Below, piece after piece: positions 35,058-47,697 of a DNA stretch of 64,000 nucleotides. The translations under genes and the position numbers were made by a program. Where the stretch lies: assembly GCA_030762175.1 (NCBI GenBank), contig CM060830.1, positions 47,250,501 to 47,314,500 of the forward strand. The letters run 5' to 3'. The notes below the pieces were generated by a model. The model was not told the origin of the DNA. It did no database searches and saw only the letters and a list, made by a program, of their open reading frames with translations. This DNA comes from Metallyticus violacea (lineage: Eukaryota; Arthropoda; Insecta; Mantodea; Metallyticidae). How positions within the stretch are numbered: position 1 is the first letter of the stretch; each line of letters starts with the position of its first letter.

Positions 35058-35065
35058 TGCATCTC

Positions 35066-36085
35066 ATACAACTGTTTTATATAAATCACTCCGTAGAACA
35101 TGAAGCCGGTTTAACCAACTATATTCCGTGTTTATTTCAAATAAAGGTTCAAACTTTGTTTCCAGTTTACAAATGACCGCTAATACAGCAAAGATTGTTG
35201 GTTACTCGTACGGTATGCCATAATTATAGCAAGGAAATGCTAAAGACCGGGTCACATCCTGCAAGGTGTGGCAAAGTATCTTTGGAATGTCTGATTATTA
35301 ATATAGGCATCATATCAATGCTTATGTCAACCACCACAAAGCCAATGAATGCAAGGTATTTGTTGGTCCAGACTCCGAGATTCATAAGAGTGTTCGCATT
35401 ACGTTTGTTTGCAGAACAATGCGCTTGATTCCCTCAAAACCTCTCGATTAAAGTGAGTCCAGAATTGCGGTTACAGACAGTTCCGGATTTGATTCTCAAT
35501 TAGATATTCAGAGACAAATTGAGCATACCAGCAAGCAAAGAACAAAAACAATAACGTGCGATTCATTCGCTCAGAGAAATGGGATGTTAGTCTCTTCGAT
35601 TTTGATGAAAGAGATTCTTTCTATCTGTGTTATTCTTGTTGATTTTATATATTTCCCAGCAGTTTGTAGTTTTCTGAGATTATTCTCACACAAGAATTGC
35701 TTTCAAACACTTTGTTCCAAATGGTCATCATTGCGTGTGAAATTAAACAGAAAAAGGGACAAATATAAATAACAAATACTCATATATACATAGTTTAGAA
35801 ATTAACTCTGTCAGGGAGGTCAAAAGGGTGATTTTCATAATTTTGTTTTACACTTTTAATATCTTTTCCACACTTGGTTTCATGCTTATTTTCATATGTT
35901 TACAGCTATACGACAATTCTATTTTTTAAAAAATTTAAAATCTTGTGTCTCAACTTTTCTCTCGCTGTTTTGGATCATTCACTCAGTTAAACTCAATAAT
36001 TATGTAAACATTTGCACCAGAGAGGGTTTTTAATTGCTTGATAAATAAAAAGAAGATAAAAACACCAGAATCCTGAGAATTTTTT
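35066..36085. other. Intergenic sequence, nothing identified
   Basis: No supported feature. Confidence 0.45.
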
Positions 36086-36366
36086 GTTGATTTGGTTTAT
36101 TTACGAACGCTCTAACATCTCAGCTCATCAGCGTCCCATTCTATTCAAGCCGTGAAACGACCTATAAATTTTGCTCAGAGGCCTCTTCTTTCAGGCTTGA
36201 GGTTCTTTTTTGTGTCGTAAATCTACAACACGGCTTTTCTTCCCTTCCGAAGGAAGCCATACTTAGGATTTTTACGCCCGAAAAAATCCATCGATCCTGG
36301 CCGGGTTTGAACTCGCGATCTTGGGTTTAGAAGGCAAGTATGGTTATCACTACACCTCCAGGATCG
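36086..36366 (-). mobile_element. SINE-B copy
   Basis: Full-length on the minus strand. The head starts near 36366 and includes TACTTGCCTTCTAAACCC and the B box (GTTCAAACC-like). The body has GATTTTTTCGGGCGTAAAAA and AAGAGGCCTCTGAGCAAAAT. The tail is GGGACGCTGATGAG...GCGTTCG. No clear duplication. Confidence 0.92.
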
Positions 36367-36810
36367 ATATGTTTATTAACTGAGTCGTTGATATCATCTT
36401 ACATTTAGTAAAATAGAGAGAAATAACACAAAGTTTCGAGTTACATTTTGTATTTGAGAAGATGAGGTTCTTAAATTTCAGTAAAACCAAAATTCTTGCT
36501 ATTCAGAAACAATTACAATATAGAAATAATAAAAACAAGCGAAAGTTAAACTGATTTTCATTGACTTTGAATTTTAATTTAAATGTTATTGTAGTAAAAA
36601 TATGTAACGCAAACGTTTTCTGAAAGTTATTACAGAGCGCGGTAACATACAACCAAATATAGATTAATGTTTCACATTTGTTATCTTCACGACGATACTT
36701 TTGTTAAATATAAAACACATACATCATTACAAATACAGAATATATGTTGAATTAACTAGTTCTTTTATTTTAAAACTATATAGAGAAAATTAAAGCAAGA
36801 GTCCTTTTTA

Positions 36811-37310
36811 AATTTTGGTTTTCAAACATGCCTCTACTCCTAACTGTCCAATTTACTTAATTTTCGGAAACTGTTTTTCTTATTTTATTTTAATTGTATA
36901 TGAGAAGTTTTATTATAAAAAACAGAACAATATTAGTGCTGCTAGAGCGATTTAAATTTTGGGTTTCAGGTAAACCCTAACTCCTAATATCCCGATTTTA
37001 CCGATTTTCAAAAAACAGTTTTCTAATTTTATTTCAATGACATACACCGAATTTCGTTTAAAAACATTTAAACTTGCTGGTACTGGAGCAACTTTTAAAT
37101 TTCACCTTAACCCCTACTAGTTTTTCAGGTACACCCCTCTGCCGATTGCCTAATTTTCGGAAATTACTTTTATGAATTTATTTTAAAGAAATATACCTGT
37201 TTTTAGAAGGGGTAAAACATTTTTTCATTTTTTAAAAAAAATTGCTTTAGGATAACATACTCCCCTCATTAGTCCAATGTTTCTGGTTAACAAACTCGAC
37301 GAATCGTTGG
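36811..37310 (+). repeat. Diverged 143-bp tandem repeat, about 3.5 units
   Basis: Units start at 36811 (AATTTTGGTTTTCAAAC), 36955 (AATTTTGGGTTTCAGG), 37098 (AATTTCACCTT) and about 37240 (AATTGCTTTAGG, partial). Each unit then has a CCTAACTCCTA-like pyrimidine-rich part, a CGATTTTC/TAATTTTCGG part and an AT-rich part. Spacing is 144, 143 and 142 bp, clearly regular despite strong divergence. Confidence 0.7.
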
Positions 37311-38683
37311 TCATAAGCGGAGTTTCGTTGACAAAAAAAAAAAAAAAAATTGTGACCGCTAGGGCGTTAATGGCTATTATAATATTTTTAGACACATTTT
37401 GTTATTTTTCTTTTAATTTTAGGTGCCTAGTAGCTACGATCGATGCATATTTGAATAGATAATAAAAATATTTCCATAGATATAACCGCAATCGTTTGCG
37501 TGCCTTCGAAATCAGCTAAAGAAATTAACTAACTAAAAAATAAGTACATTTTTCAAGGGTCCGATCGCAGTAACTTATTTCCTTTGGAATTCGCTAATAG
37601 CTTAGTGTTATGTTTAAGGTAACATTGTAGATAGCAAATATGCGACTTGGGTGTAATCATTTGTCATGGAATTGTATTGTATTTAAACATAAATATATTC
37701 ATATCTAACAGAAAATATGTGAAAGTTTATTTTCCTAGCTAAGGCCAATAAAGTAGTCTTAAATCTGTGTAGAATTTTATACAGTTTCCCAGCATCATTT
37801 TAAGGTGGTAATGATTTTGAGCTCTTCACTTTTGCCAAGCGGAATGTGAAGCACGTCGGTCCATTATCCATCCTTTGGAATCTGCCTTCAGATGCAAATC
37901 CTCTCCTATACCACAACCTCATTACCTTATCATCGGCAATGATGGAATGCGAGTCAGGGTTCCCTTTTCAGAAATGAATTCCATCTCTGTGGAGAAGAAT
38001 GCAAGGTACACAGGGAACCAAGATATTAGCTATAACGATTTTATATAGGAAATGCACAATTATTATTTAAGGACGGACGAATGCAATATTTTTAATTTTT
38101 GGGTACAAATCGAGAACACCCATAAAATAAACAATTTTGCATCTAAGCAGCCTAGGCCTACTGTAATACAATTATAAATAATTATAGTGCACACTGCTTC
38201 ATAAATGGTGATGAAACAGAAATGCTGAAATTCAAACTTTCACATAGTTTTCTTATTTCAAAAACGATGAATAATGAAATGACATTAGAAAAAATTTAAT
38301 ATTGAGGCTTTAAATAAAAAACCAGACTTATAATAATTATTGTCATACTTCTCAGGTTTTTATGGCCGGTGTTATAATTAAGAGTTAAAATCTTCTTGGC
38401 CGTTTTGCCGTGGTTTATGGTTTAACATGCTACCATTGCTTTCGCCAACTACTGCGGTTGGCATTATCAGTGGACGGTTAACATGTTATTGCTAAAAGAC
38501 AACAGTATTTATCTGTCTCTTAGAAGGTCGATCAATATTACGTGTGTACTGGAAGTGGAGAGAGGAGAGGGGGGGGGATTATTTTGTGTGTTTTTAAGAA
38601 TTGCTTTGCATATGCTACTTAGGTGAATTCCGCCGTCTCTGTTAAACTTATCTGGATGTTGCATTTCCATTGCCTCCTGGCTA
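37311..38683. other. Intergenic sequence, nothing identified
   Basis: An A run at about 37335-37350. No supported gene. Confidence 0.4.
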
Positions 38684-38959
38684 TTTTAATGGTTTTAACG
38701 CCCGTTGTTACTACTGAGATAACACAGGCGGTGAACACTGATAATATACAAAATGAAATTATATATTGGGAAGATTATTTTAAGGAAAGAAATGTTCCAG
38801 GCTAAAGTTTAAAGTACGTTCCCGGCATTTGCCATTTATGAGGACTAAGGAAAACCTGGAAAAAACCTCAGTTAGGATTGACGGTCCTGGCGTAATTCGA
38901 AACCCAAAACTTCCGCTCACGAGTCCGCGCCTTAACGACCTCAGCCACTCGTGGCGGTG
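38684..38959 (-). mobile_element. SINE-A copy
   Basis: The minus strand runs from head CACCGCCACGAGTGGCTGAG to tail CGGGCGTTAAAACC. The core GGCAAATGCCGGGAACG is present. Moderately diverged. No duplication found. Confidence 0.9.
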
Positions 38960-39660
38960 AGAAAATCAACAAAAACCGGCATTACAACTGTAGCAATCAT
39001 TACAGAACATGTAGAAAACATTTAAAGACCCAAATAAAAAGTGGAAATAAAACAAGGAAAGTACTATCTTAGCCGAATATCAGGTAATAAATATTCCCCA
39101 ACACAAGAATAACTATAACAGAGAATATGGCAGAAAAGGGATCTCAAATAGCAGTGAAGCAGTATGGACATCAAACAACATCAACACCTAGAAAAATGGG
39201 ATGATACCACAATAGGAGGTGAGTAAACTAAAACATTCCGAGAGATTATTACTTCCACCGCAGTCTTTATTCATGGCTATATACAGCATCCAACAATAGA
39301 CACTTTGGAAGATGAAGAAAACCCCCAGCAAAGGAAGAATAAATTAGCACACTACTGAAAGACAAGTATGTGCAAAAAGAGGAGGAGTATGACCTAGAAA
39401 AACCCCTAATATGTTTATGACCAGGGTAAGAGATGCCCTAGGAGAAGACCAAAATCAGAATGACAACCAAAAGAATGTCTAGCATCAAATACAGAAATCT
39501 TGACCGACATGATATTGCTGGGTTGCCTGGACGGACCGCCGCCAATTCATTCCGAAGAGACGGTCTGCATTCCAAGATATGGCGGATAACAATGAACAAC
39601 TTGAGGAAAACCGTATTTACCAGTATTAGAATCAACGGTTGCGAAAATTCTTCTTTTTAA
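38960..39660 (+). other. A-rich sequence, possibly a LINE 3' relic
   Basis: The plus strand near 39430-39470 can be read as a GKR-PRRRPK-like peptide, of a kind found near the end of some LINE ORF2 proteins. Stops interrupt it and no other motif supports the idea. Confidence 0.2.
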
Positions 39661-40117
39661 ATTTGAGCTTACAAAGAAGATAAAGTATTATTAATTTACC
39701 TGGTGGTTTCCAGTAGCCAAGTTTAGAAGCAATTAGGTATAGACTTTTGGTTAGTAATTGGCAGGAATATTTGAAATAGACAATAAGAAAATAAAAGCTT
39801 GCAGTCATTGCGTCCTGGTACAGAAATTAAGTATCTAGATTAAAGCCAACAGGTTTCATTATTATTTACTATTGCTAGTGCGCATGTGTTGTTAATTGCA
39901 GCGTGTTAGTGAAGTAAAATTTGCTGAAATGGAATTGGAATGTTATCACTAGAACAGAAAATAGTAATAACATTTAAGTTAATGGATTCTTATTAAAAGA
40001 AAATACCAAGACAGACATTGAAACTGTTGTAAAAAAACGCTTATTAGTGCGAGAGCAAAGGAACACCACTTTCAACAACTCCTATAAAACAAATTAGTAC
40101 TCATTATGAAATAAGTC

Positions 40118-40364
40118 CACCACTATGGGTGACTCGCGGACTCGTGAACGGGGGGTCTGTGGTTCGATTCCTACCAGGACCGTCCTCCCTGGCTTGATTT
40201 TCTTTTTCAGGTTTTCCTCAGTCTTCATAACTGGCAAATGCCGGGGAGGTACCTTAAACTTAGGCCTGGAATGTTTCCTTGCTTTAAAAATATCCTTTCC
40301 TAATAAATTATTTCGTCATTGCCCACCTCCTGTGGTGCCTCAGTAGTTAAACACTATTAAAAAA
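40118..40364 (+). mobile_element. SINE-A copy with damaged A box
   Basis: The head has lost part of the A box (CACTATGGGTGACTCGCGGA), while the B box GGTTCGATTCC, core GGCAAATGCCGGGGAGG and tail remain. The shortened tail lacks the CGGG of CGGGCGTTAAAC. The loss of A-box sequence should abolish RNA polymerase III initiation. Confidence 0.88.
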
Positions 40365-42439
40365 TGAAACAAAACTAATATTGTGTGCAAGATACTATTG
40401 ATCAAAGTTGTGCAAATAAAAATGCGAGAGAAACTTGCCTCTGAGTGGATTAAGTTGAGCTAGGGACACGAGCCAGAAATAACTGCATTCATCTGGACTT
40501 GTCAAGTCTTAAATCGTTAAGCGTATGTAACAAAAGAAAGCTATGCCAGTGTTTCTTTATGCTATAGCATTTTCCTTTAAGGGTCTCAGTTTTCCGTTCT
40601 CTCTTATGAGTACTGTGTGGACAAAACAATGAAGCTTATGAACACCGGTATGCGCTAAAGATATTAAATTATAGCGAGAATCCATTACAATACCTGAACA
40701 TGCGCACTTTTCCTGAAAAACTGACATTTTTTTAAAGAGGTTCTTTAGTCTGCGAATTATATTCACCGTTCTCGACTCCTTGTCGCACAATTGTGGAAAA
40801 ATTTGTTTTATTAAAATTTACGATTTCTAAATGTCCTGGTTTTAACAAATGAAAAACATTAAGAGTTATGAAACGGCGATACCTTGGTTTACACTCTACG
40901 TACAGAGGCAATGGAAAGAGCTGCAACTGTGTGCTCTAAAAGAAGGAACAGGAAGGCTAGACATAAACGATATTTACCTTCACTGACACATGCTGCCTTG
41001 CTAAATCAAATTCCACCACTCCCTAATTCAATTAATGCTGGGACATAGTCCGCACCTTACGTGACAAGAATGTTGTGCCCGTCATAAGCGTTTGTGCGAT
41101 AAGTTGTCGCTCTTTAAGGGGCAGAGCGTTTTGCTGCCACTGACGAACCACTGCTTCTAGTAAGGAATAGCATAAAACTAGAACAGTGGGGAAAAGTTTT
41201 GTTGTAAATACGTGTGCATTTCAAAGAAATGGGGGATTTTTACAGCAAATTAGGCAACCAATTTACAATTAATAGCCCTTTGTTACTATAAGTTGAAGCT
41301 TTTGCTCTCTTAATGTTACAAATTAGTGTATGTAAACAGGAAATTCTTTACACTATAATACAATATGTGAAGGATAATGTAACTAATTTCAAAACACAGA
41401 AAATGTATAATGAACAGAAAAAAAATTATATAAAACAGTCAAAAACTTGTTCTTTGCATTTAAGTACTTACTGTAATTTTGTATTGGAGGTAATTTTGCT
41501 CATTTTTACAATTCAAAATATTATTACAAAACAATTAAGCAGAAAAACGTAACAATGTCGTTCTTTTTCATAACACATCCTATGTTTCTTGTTTTGTAAA
41601 ATAAAAATACTTTATGTACCTATATCTTTTATACCGAAGTATCAATACTTGTATCATGCCGTTTCCAGAGAAGAAATGCTGTCTTTTTATAGCATTTGTT
41701 CAGTGTAGGGCTTAGTACCCATGACAATAATTGAAAAGCAGCCGTTAGAGACGTAATCTGGTTTAGTGAACGAACAATGACTGCGAATGGGAGTGAGTGC
41801 ATTGGCGCTCTGAGTTCCTCTAATTTGTTCTGCAATGACTGCCGTCTCTGGCTGCCCTTTGTCCTTAAAGCGCTTTGGGGACCAAGGTTGCAATTGTCTA
41901 GAAAAACCATTGATGTTTTCCTCGCCTCATTTAATATTTTCCCTCTCGGCAGTTGAGGCGAATTTTGCTAGAATGTTGAATTTTGCCTTTGAATACCTTT
42001 GTTTCAAAATATTAGTCGCATTTCTTTAGATACGCATTTATTAAAAATAAATTAATGCACACACTTACAGAGAGAATTGATCACTGAATATATGATGTTA
42101 GCAGTATACTCAGAGGCCCAGTCCTTCAAAATGACCACGAGCGGAGATAACGTCTGAGTTGCAATGGAGAACTATTTCCTATTCACCTTTAAAGTGATCC
42201 CGATCTGTCACGTCATGTGACGTCACTAGCAAGGCTGTGTGCAGTCAAGTACAACAGAGTAACAATACACGCAAAGAAAATAGTTCCATGTTAGCAATCT
42301 AAATTTGAAGATGGGTTCAGTAATAAATAACGCCTACAATAAAAATAACAATAGGTATGACTTGAATTTAATTACTGCTGAGCTGAATTTCGAAGTTGCA
42401 AATTGATCCGCTACAACTCCCAAGATGCTACTCGCACTC
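40365..42439. other. Intergenic sequence; CRE-like palindrome
   Basis: GTGACGTCAC, a 10-bp palindrome containing TGACGTCA, lies at about 42219-42228 beside GTCACGTCATGTGAC. The minus-strand ORF at 41629-41910 is open but not recognised. No gene supported. Confidence 0.35.
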
Positions 42440-42744
42440 AGCGGTTGCTTAAAACAAGGAAAGGCGCAAGCAATTTGTGCTTGTTATCATGGCTGATGCA
42501 AATGAATCACGTGTTGCTCGTTTCAATGGACACATATTTTGTAAAGCATAAATCTGGCAAGCCTTTAACTAGTGGCGAGGAAAAATTACTTCAAAGTGTT
42601 TTCAAAGTTATGCCAAATTATCCAGCATTCAAAATAAAGGAGGTAGTAAACCTAACCTCAGAAATTACCGGTGCTTTTACTTGCCACGTGTTTCTGAAAA
42701 TCGGGAGAATTCTTGACGCGAATTGCGGAAGGTTTGTCTGTTGA
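42440..42744 (+). pseudogene. N-terminal HTH fragment of a DDE transposase
   Basis: The open frame contains KHKSGKPLTSGEEKLLQSVF, followed by an IKEVVNLTSEITG stretch. This matches the start of an arthropod DDE-transposase subgroup, where KPLTSGEKQ introduces a helix-turn-helix. The frame ends soon after, without a catalytic domain. Recognition rests on this short block only. Confidence 0.5.
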
Positions 42745-43685
42745 CGTTAGGATCACTCTAAGAGTGGATAGATAATAAATTCCTGTCTTTGTAAACTCTG
42801 CTGCTCATGTGAGGTAGTCTGAAGTAGTTTTTCCCATTAATCTTCATACATTCAATCATAACATGTTGCAAGATATTATTCCATGTCTCAACAGGAAGAT
42901 GTTCAAAGGCCTTTACAACGATGACAACAAATTCTCTGCTGTAGATGCGATGTGTTTATGTTGGAGAGACTGTATGGTAAATTTATCAGCACTTTTCTTT
43001 ATCAGACCTCTCTTTTCTGGCAAGAGACAGTTGATTAGAAATGATCCGCCACTGGTCATTGCCAATATTCTTCACTTTTCCCACTCTTTGAATACTATCC
43101 TCCTTTGTCACAAACTGCACACTGGTATTCCGATGTAGGACAACAAACATTTCTATTTAAAATCATTTACCTGCACTTGTCTAATGCATGCAATGCTCCT
43201 AACACTTTGTCCAGGGCTCCAAGCACGCTATAAGCTCTAGTTCAATAATCTGTGCATATCCGTCTTCACTTTCGTTTCTAGAGTGCGGAAGACTGTTGAG
43301 GACTTGCGAGTGTTGTTTAGATAGTTATAGATAGTGTTGATGTTGGTATATCATTTCTTTTGAAATAATTTATTTTTACAATTGAAAGTTCTGGACATGA
43401 AAAACAAAACAAATGTTTATCCATCGATCATGCTCAATGCTTTTATTTTATAGTACATACTTTAATGAGATACGATTTAATGCATTGAAGCTTTCAACAG
43501 ATTTTCATAATTCATTAATTCCCTCCGTTTCAGATTAAAATCTTGAAGGAAAGTTGTTTATGTTTGAAAGGGATACGGTGTAAAACTAATTTATAAAGTA
43601 TAAAACTTGAATTTTATTTCGGTTGGCTTTTAAAAGAAGTCCAGAGAGCGCAACGCACAGGGTAAGTTTAATCCCGCGTCAGGAC
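42745..43685. other. Intergenic sequence, nothing identified
   Basis: The open frame at 42863-43138 has no recognised motif. Confidence 0.35.
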
Positions 43686-43990
43686 TTTTTTTTTTTTTTT
43701 TTTGGTTTATTTAGGGACGCTCTTTAACATCTCAGATCATCAGCGTCGCATTCAATTCAGGGAATGAAACGGTCGACAAACTTTGCTCAGAAACCTCATC
43801 TTTCAGGCTTGAGGTTCTTTTTCGTGCCGTAAATGTACAACACGGGACCCATGGCTTTACTTCCCTTCCGAAGGAAGCCACACTTAGGATTTTTACGCCC
43901 GAAAAAATACATCTGTCCTGGCCGGGATCAAACCTGCGATCTTGGGTTTAGGAGGCAAGTATGGTTACCAATACACCACCAGAACCGACC
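43686..43990 (-). mobile_element. SINE-B copy with homopolymer A tail
   Basis: Full-length on the minus strand: head (GGTCGGTTCTGGTGGTGTA), body and tail GAGCGTCCCTAAATAAACC, then 18 A in place of the usual TCAATC-like end. A short duplication is likely: TCAGGACTT on the left (43679) and TCAGGAATT on the right (43992), 8 of 9 identical. Confidence 0.93.
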
Positions 43991-44770
43991 TTCAGGAATT
44001 GAAATAAAAGAGAAATGTGCTCTTATAGACAAAAACATCAATGAACAGACAATACAATTTTTATTAATAGAGTGGTCGGTTCACAATTTTTTTTTACTTA
44101 ACATTGGACATTTTCAAAGATGTCTGCTGTAGATAAAACGTGAATTCATCACTATGACCCAGAAATCAAATGTAATGGAAGCACAAGTGCTCCTCCCTCT
44201 CAAGTAATTCGGTGTGCTTGAGTGAGCCAGACAAGTCATAGCGTTATAGAAGATGTTCTGCTTTGAAATTCATACCGATTCATTCATGGGATCCTGAACT
44301 GGAAGTTCCTATTCAACCCTCGCCACTGAGGGTGGTTTTTCCAGCGTAGGACAACAGAATTTGTAAAAGTTAAAAAAGATCATTGGGACGAAAACTTTAA
44401 AGCATTAGTTTGGAAATCACTAGTAAAGATATGTAATAGAACTAGGATAACGCAGTAATACAAAATACACGGAGGGATAACACAATTTGGTTAGAAAAAC
44501 CAGCATACCATGGTAGGAGCGATCATAGTTTTAAAGTCGATTGTAGGCAACAGATAACGGAGTATGTAAATAAACTTTCTTTCGTAAATAATGGAATTAA
44601 TTGCCAGCAGTTATCTTTGAGCATTGTCCCTCTCTGACAATTTAAGAGTAACCAAAAATGTAATAATTAGTGTTAAAATTTCAGTTTTTTCCGAAATAAT
44701 GGTTACCTCCTTATTATAAATTAATTGACTAGCCTCGCCTAGCTTGTATATATTCTTATTCAAGCTAATA
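43991..44770. other. Intergenic sequence, nothing identified
   Basis: No supported feature. Confidence 0.4.
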
Positions 44771-45335
44771 AGTGTCTAGGTGTAAATATTCTGATTTATA
44801 TTTGATAAATCTAAAAATATGTATTTTATATGCATTGAATTCAGTTAATGTGTTTAAAATTACTCTACGATGTATTTAATTAGTTTGACGTATTTTAAAA
44901 CATTGATGGGTATTAAATTAGATTGAAATGTTTTTAGTTAGGCGAAGTGTTTGTCATTAAATTAATATGTGTAAAATTAAAGTAAATGTGTACTTAAGTA
45001 GTTTGACATATTTAAATAAATTGGCATGTTTAGTTACGTGAAATTATTTAATTAAGTAAATATAAGTAGAATTAAGTTGGGTTATATTTGATTAGTTTGA
45101 CATATTTAATTACGTGGATAAGTATTTAACTCTACTGAAATGTTTTAGTTATGTAAAATGAATGTTATTAAATTAATACGTGTTAAATGAAGTTAACGTG
45201 CATTTAACTAATTTGAAGTATACAATTAAATTATTGTGTCTAGTTAGGTGAAATTTATTTAATTAAATAAATATGTATAAAATTATGCTGACACGTATAT
45301 GTAACTTTACTGATATTTTAATTAGGTGAAATATA
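44771..45335 (+). repeat. AT-rich diverged tandem repeat, unit about 95-115 bp
   Basis: The landmark TAGTTAGGCGAA recurs with changes at 44935, 45031, 45146, 45241 and 45319. A second landmark, TAGTTTGACRTATTT, recurs at about 44881, 44999, 45094 and 45209 in constant order with the first. Between them stand TTAAATTAATATGTG-like stretches. Indels make the period irregular. Confidence 0.7.
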
Positions 45336-45456
45336 AATATATTCAATATATATATAGTTATAAATATATTTAATTAATTTATTTTAATTAATTTATATAA
45401 AATGAATTATACCTACTTAATGCTGTTTGTTTTCCTTTTTAAAGTATTTTGCTGTA

Positions 45457-45491
<35 letters not shown>

Positions 45492-45501
45492 TAATAATAA
45501 T
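45457..45501. repeat. AAT microsatellite
   Basis: AAT units with one AAC interruption. Confidence 0.95.
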
Positions 45502-45551
45502 TGTATTTTAATTATTCTTATTTTGGGTGTTATACTATTACATTTTAATAA

Positions 45552-45579
45552 ATACTATAATATATATATATTATAGTAT
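45552..45579. repeat. Perfect 28-bp AT palindrome
   Basis: ATACTATAATATAT followed by its exact reverse complement. It is followed by a further AT-rich near-repeat to about 45593. Confidence 0.95.
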
Positions 45580-45600
45580 ATAGTATATATATAATGTTCA

Positions 45601-47685
45601 CAACCTATAAGGCAACAGTGTTATCAAGGATTGGGAGCTTAACTCATCCTATAGTACAGGCCTGGCCACTAGGAGTTCTTTTATCTTAATCTAAAGTGGA
45701 CAGAGAAGTTCCAACATGATATCCTTAAATACTGAAGAAATTACACCATTGGAAATAAAATAGACTAAATGTGTGAAGTTAAGAGTTTTACCGTCAAATT
45801 TCACTTTTGCATTCGGGCAGATAACTTACTGAACACCCCTTGTACTATGGTTCACCTTACCTACAGTTTCTAAACACTTTTACGGTGTTGAAATAAAAGA
45901 GAGTGTTTTAAAATTGTGAGGGTTTCGATTTGGACAGAATACTTTATTAAAACACTCTAAAACATGTCGAATATTTTACGAAAAGAACATATTCGCATCT
46001 AAGTGAGGAGATGCTGCGAACACCACTACAGAACATCACAATGCGCACATTTCCAATCTAGTTAACCTTAATCCTCATCTAGACGGAAGAGGGCAGCACG
46101 TTTGATATTCCAAGCACGTCTCTATGTTCCTGAACGTAGTCCACTAAACACACGCACACACACACATACATACAACATGATAAATGGCGAGTACAATTTT
46201 CTTCCTGCTGGGACTCTGTTGTAGGAAAAACGTTGCATAGGTTGTCTTAAGGCATGATCGCCTTACTAGCATTGCTGAGGTTTAGGAAAACGAACTATGT
46301 TAAAGTTACTGTACATTTAACTTTGGTGTGAGGGAAAAAAAAAAACGACATAGATAAGTAAAACTACTCAAGCAGGACTAGGGTTGATTTGAGTCTAAAG
46401 AGGCAGATTAGCGTGTCTATCAAATATAAAATTTCAATTTCAAACACAGTAGCCACATCAGAAACATTTGAGACGCGATAATTTGGCAAAGATTTCCATG
46501 TGACTATTAAAATCTCTTTATTTTCATTAACCTATGCTTCAAATTTAGGCAAAATTTGTGTTTTTCAAACATTAAAGTTTCTCTTTTAATCCTTTTCGTA
46601 GTCATTTTAGAATTATTTCAAATAGGTTTGTAATTTTATATTTTCAAAGCTATCTGCTCATTCTTTGCAAGTGTTTAGTGTAGCCTGCATTATGTCAATA
46701 GTACTCGGTACACTTTGGGTGTTGTAATAATATAGAGAAAAGTTCCGCGACATAACACACATCGACCAGCGAACCTATCACCCTCTAATTGCTGAAATTC
46801 CCCACGCGACGCCATTCTCTCTATGAGTCAGTTGCGAGCAGGATTTCGACAGAGTCTGGTAGTACTGCTGACAGTCGAGAATTATTTATTAAATATTGCA
46901 GATCATATATTCACTGCATCGTCATATATTCATCTTCAAGACATATATATCAGGTACAGAACGTCGTATGGCAGAACGAGACAGACATTTAGACGTAACT
47001 TTCCTAACAGCCTGGTTCCAACATGAACAATGTTAAGATTAAAAAAAAAATCTTTAACCTTTCACGGCCGGCGTTAGTAGGACTAATGGTGCCTATCGTA
47101 GCGTCGGCAAAATCTCAGGTTTTTAAATTCATTTAAACCAACAGCCACTGCAACACTGCATTGCTGTTAAGTTAATCGTAAAAAAATCATCCAACGAAAA
47201 TCTTCAAGTGAAATTTCCATTTTTTCGCAAAACTGCATTATTTGAACGCTTACTGTAAACAAACTGCTCGGTCAATTTCTAAGCTACAACTATTTCCACA
47301 ATAAAGAATTTCAATTGTTCAGAAAATAGTAATGGCATATCTCAATAGCGCCACCTAATGGTCGTTTGTACACACTTAAAAGGTAGCCCTCGTATTAGTT
47401 ACAGTAATTTTTGTGACGTAATGACAAAGAAGTCGCATGTATAAATGAATGCATTGTTTGTACTATTACTAAAAATATGCTATCTAGCACAGTTGCTATT
47501 GATTTTGATCAGATTGTTAGAGTGGAAGGTGGGCATTTCGGTGCTTTAACCTTGCTCTAGTGTAGCCTAGGCCCTCGGTAGGGGGCGTAGCCGACAGGAA
47601 GGGTGAAGGCGGTACTAGGTGTCTAGGGTCAAACATGGGTGTAGATGGGCTCTTATCATTGTTTCCAACACCCATTGATGGAACA
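45601..47685. other. Intergenic sequence, nothing identified
   Basis: A short CA run at about 46151-46165 and an A run at about 47041-47050. No supported gene. Confidence 0.45.
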
Positions 47686-47697
47686 CCCTGATATCAA
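47686..47697. repeat. Target-site duplication of the LINE, 3' side
   Basis: CCCTGATATCAA, identical over 12 bp to 53655-53666 on the other side of the LINE. It directly abuts the TTGA repeats of the LINE tail. The perfect match supports a recent insertion. Confidence 0.93.

Noticed and set aside
41629..41910. 93-aa minus-strand open frame
   Set aside because: No motif, no splice-site support and an overlapping frame of similar length. Not enough to call a host exon.
42205..42230. CRE-like palindrome as a host promoter
   Set aside because: No TATA, no start-site signal and no downstream exon. A 10-bp palindrome is weak evidence alone.
46789..47026. Two overlapping 67-aa frames
   Set aside because: Different frames over the same DNA, no recognised family and no conserved-looking pattern.
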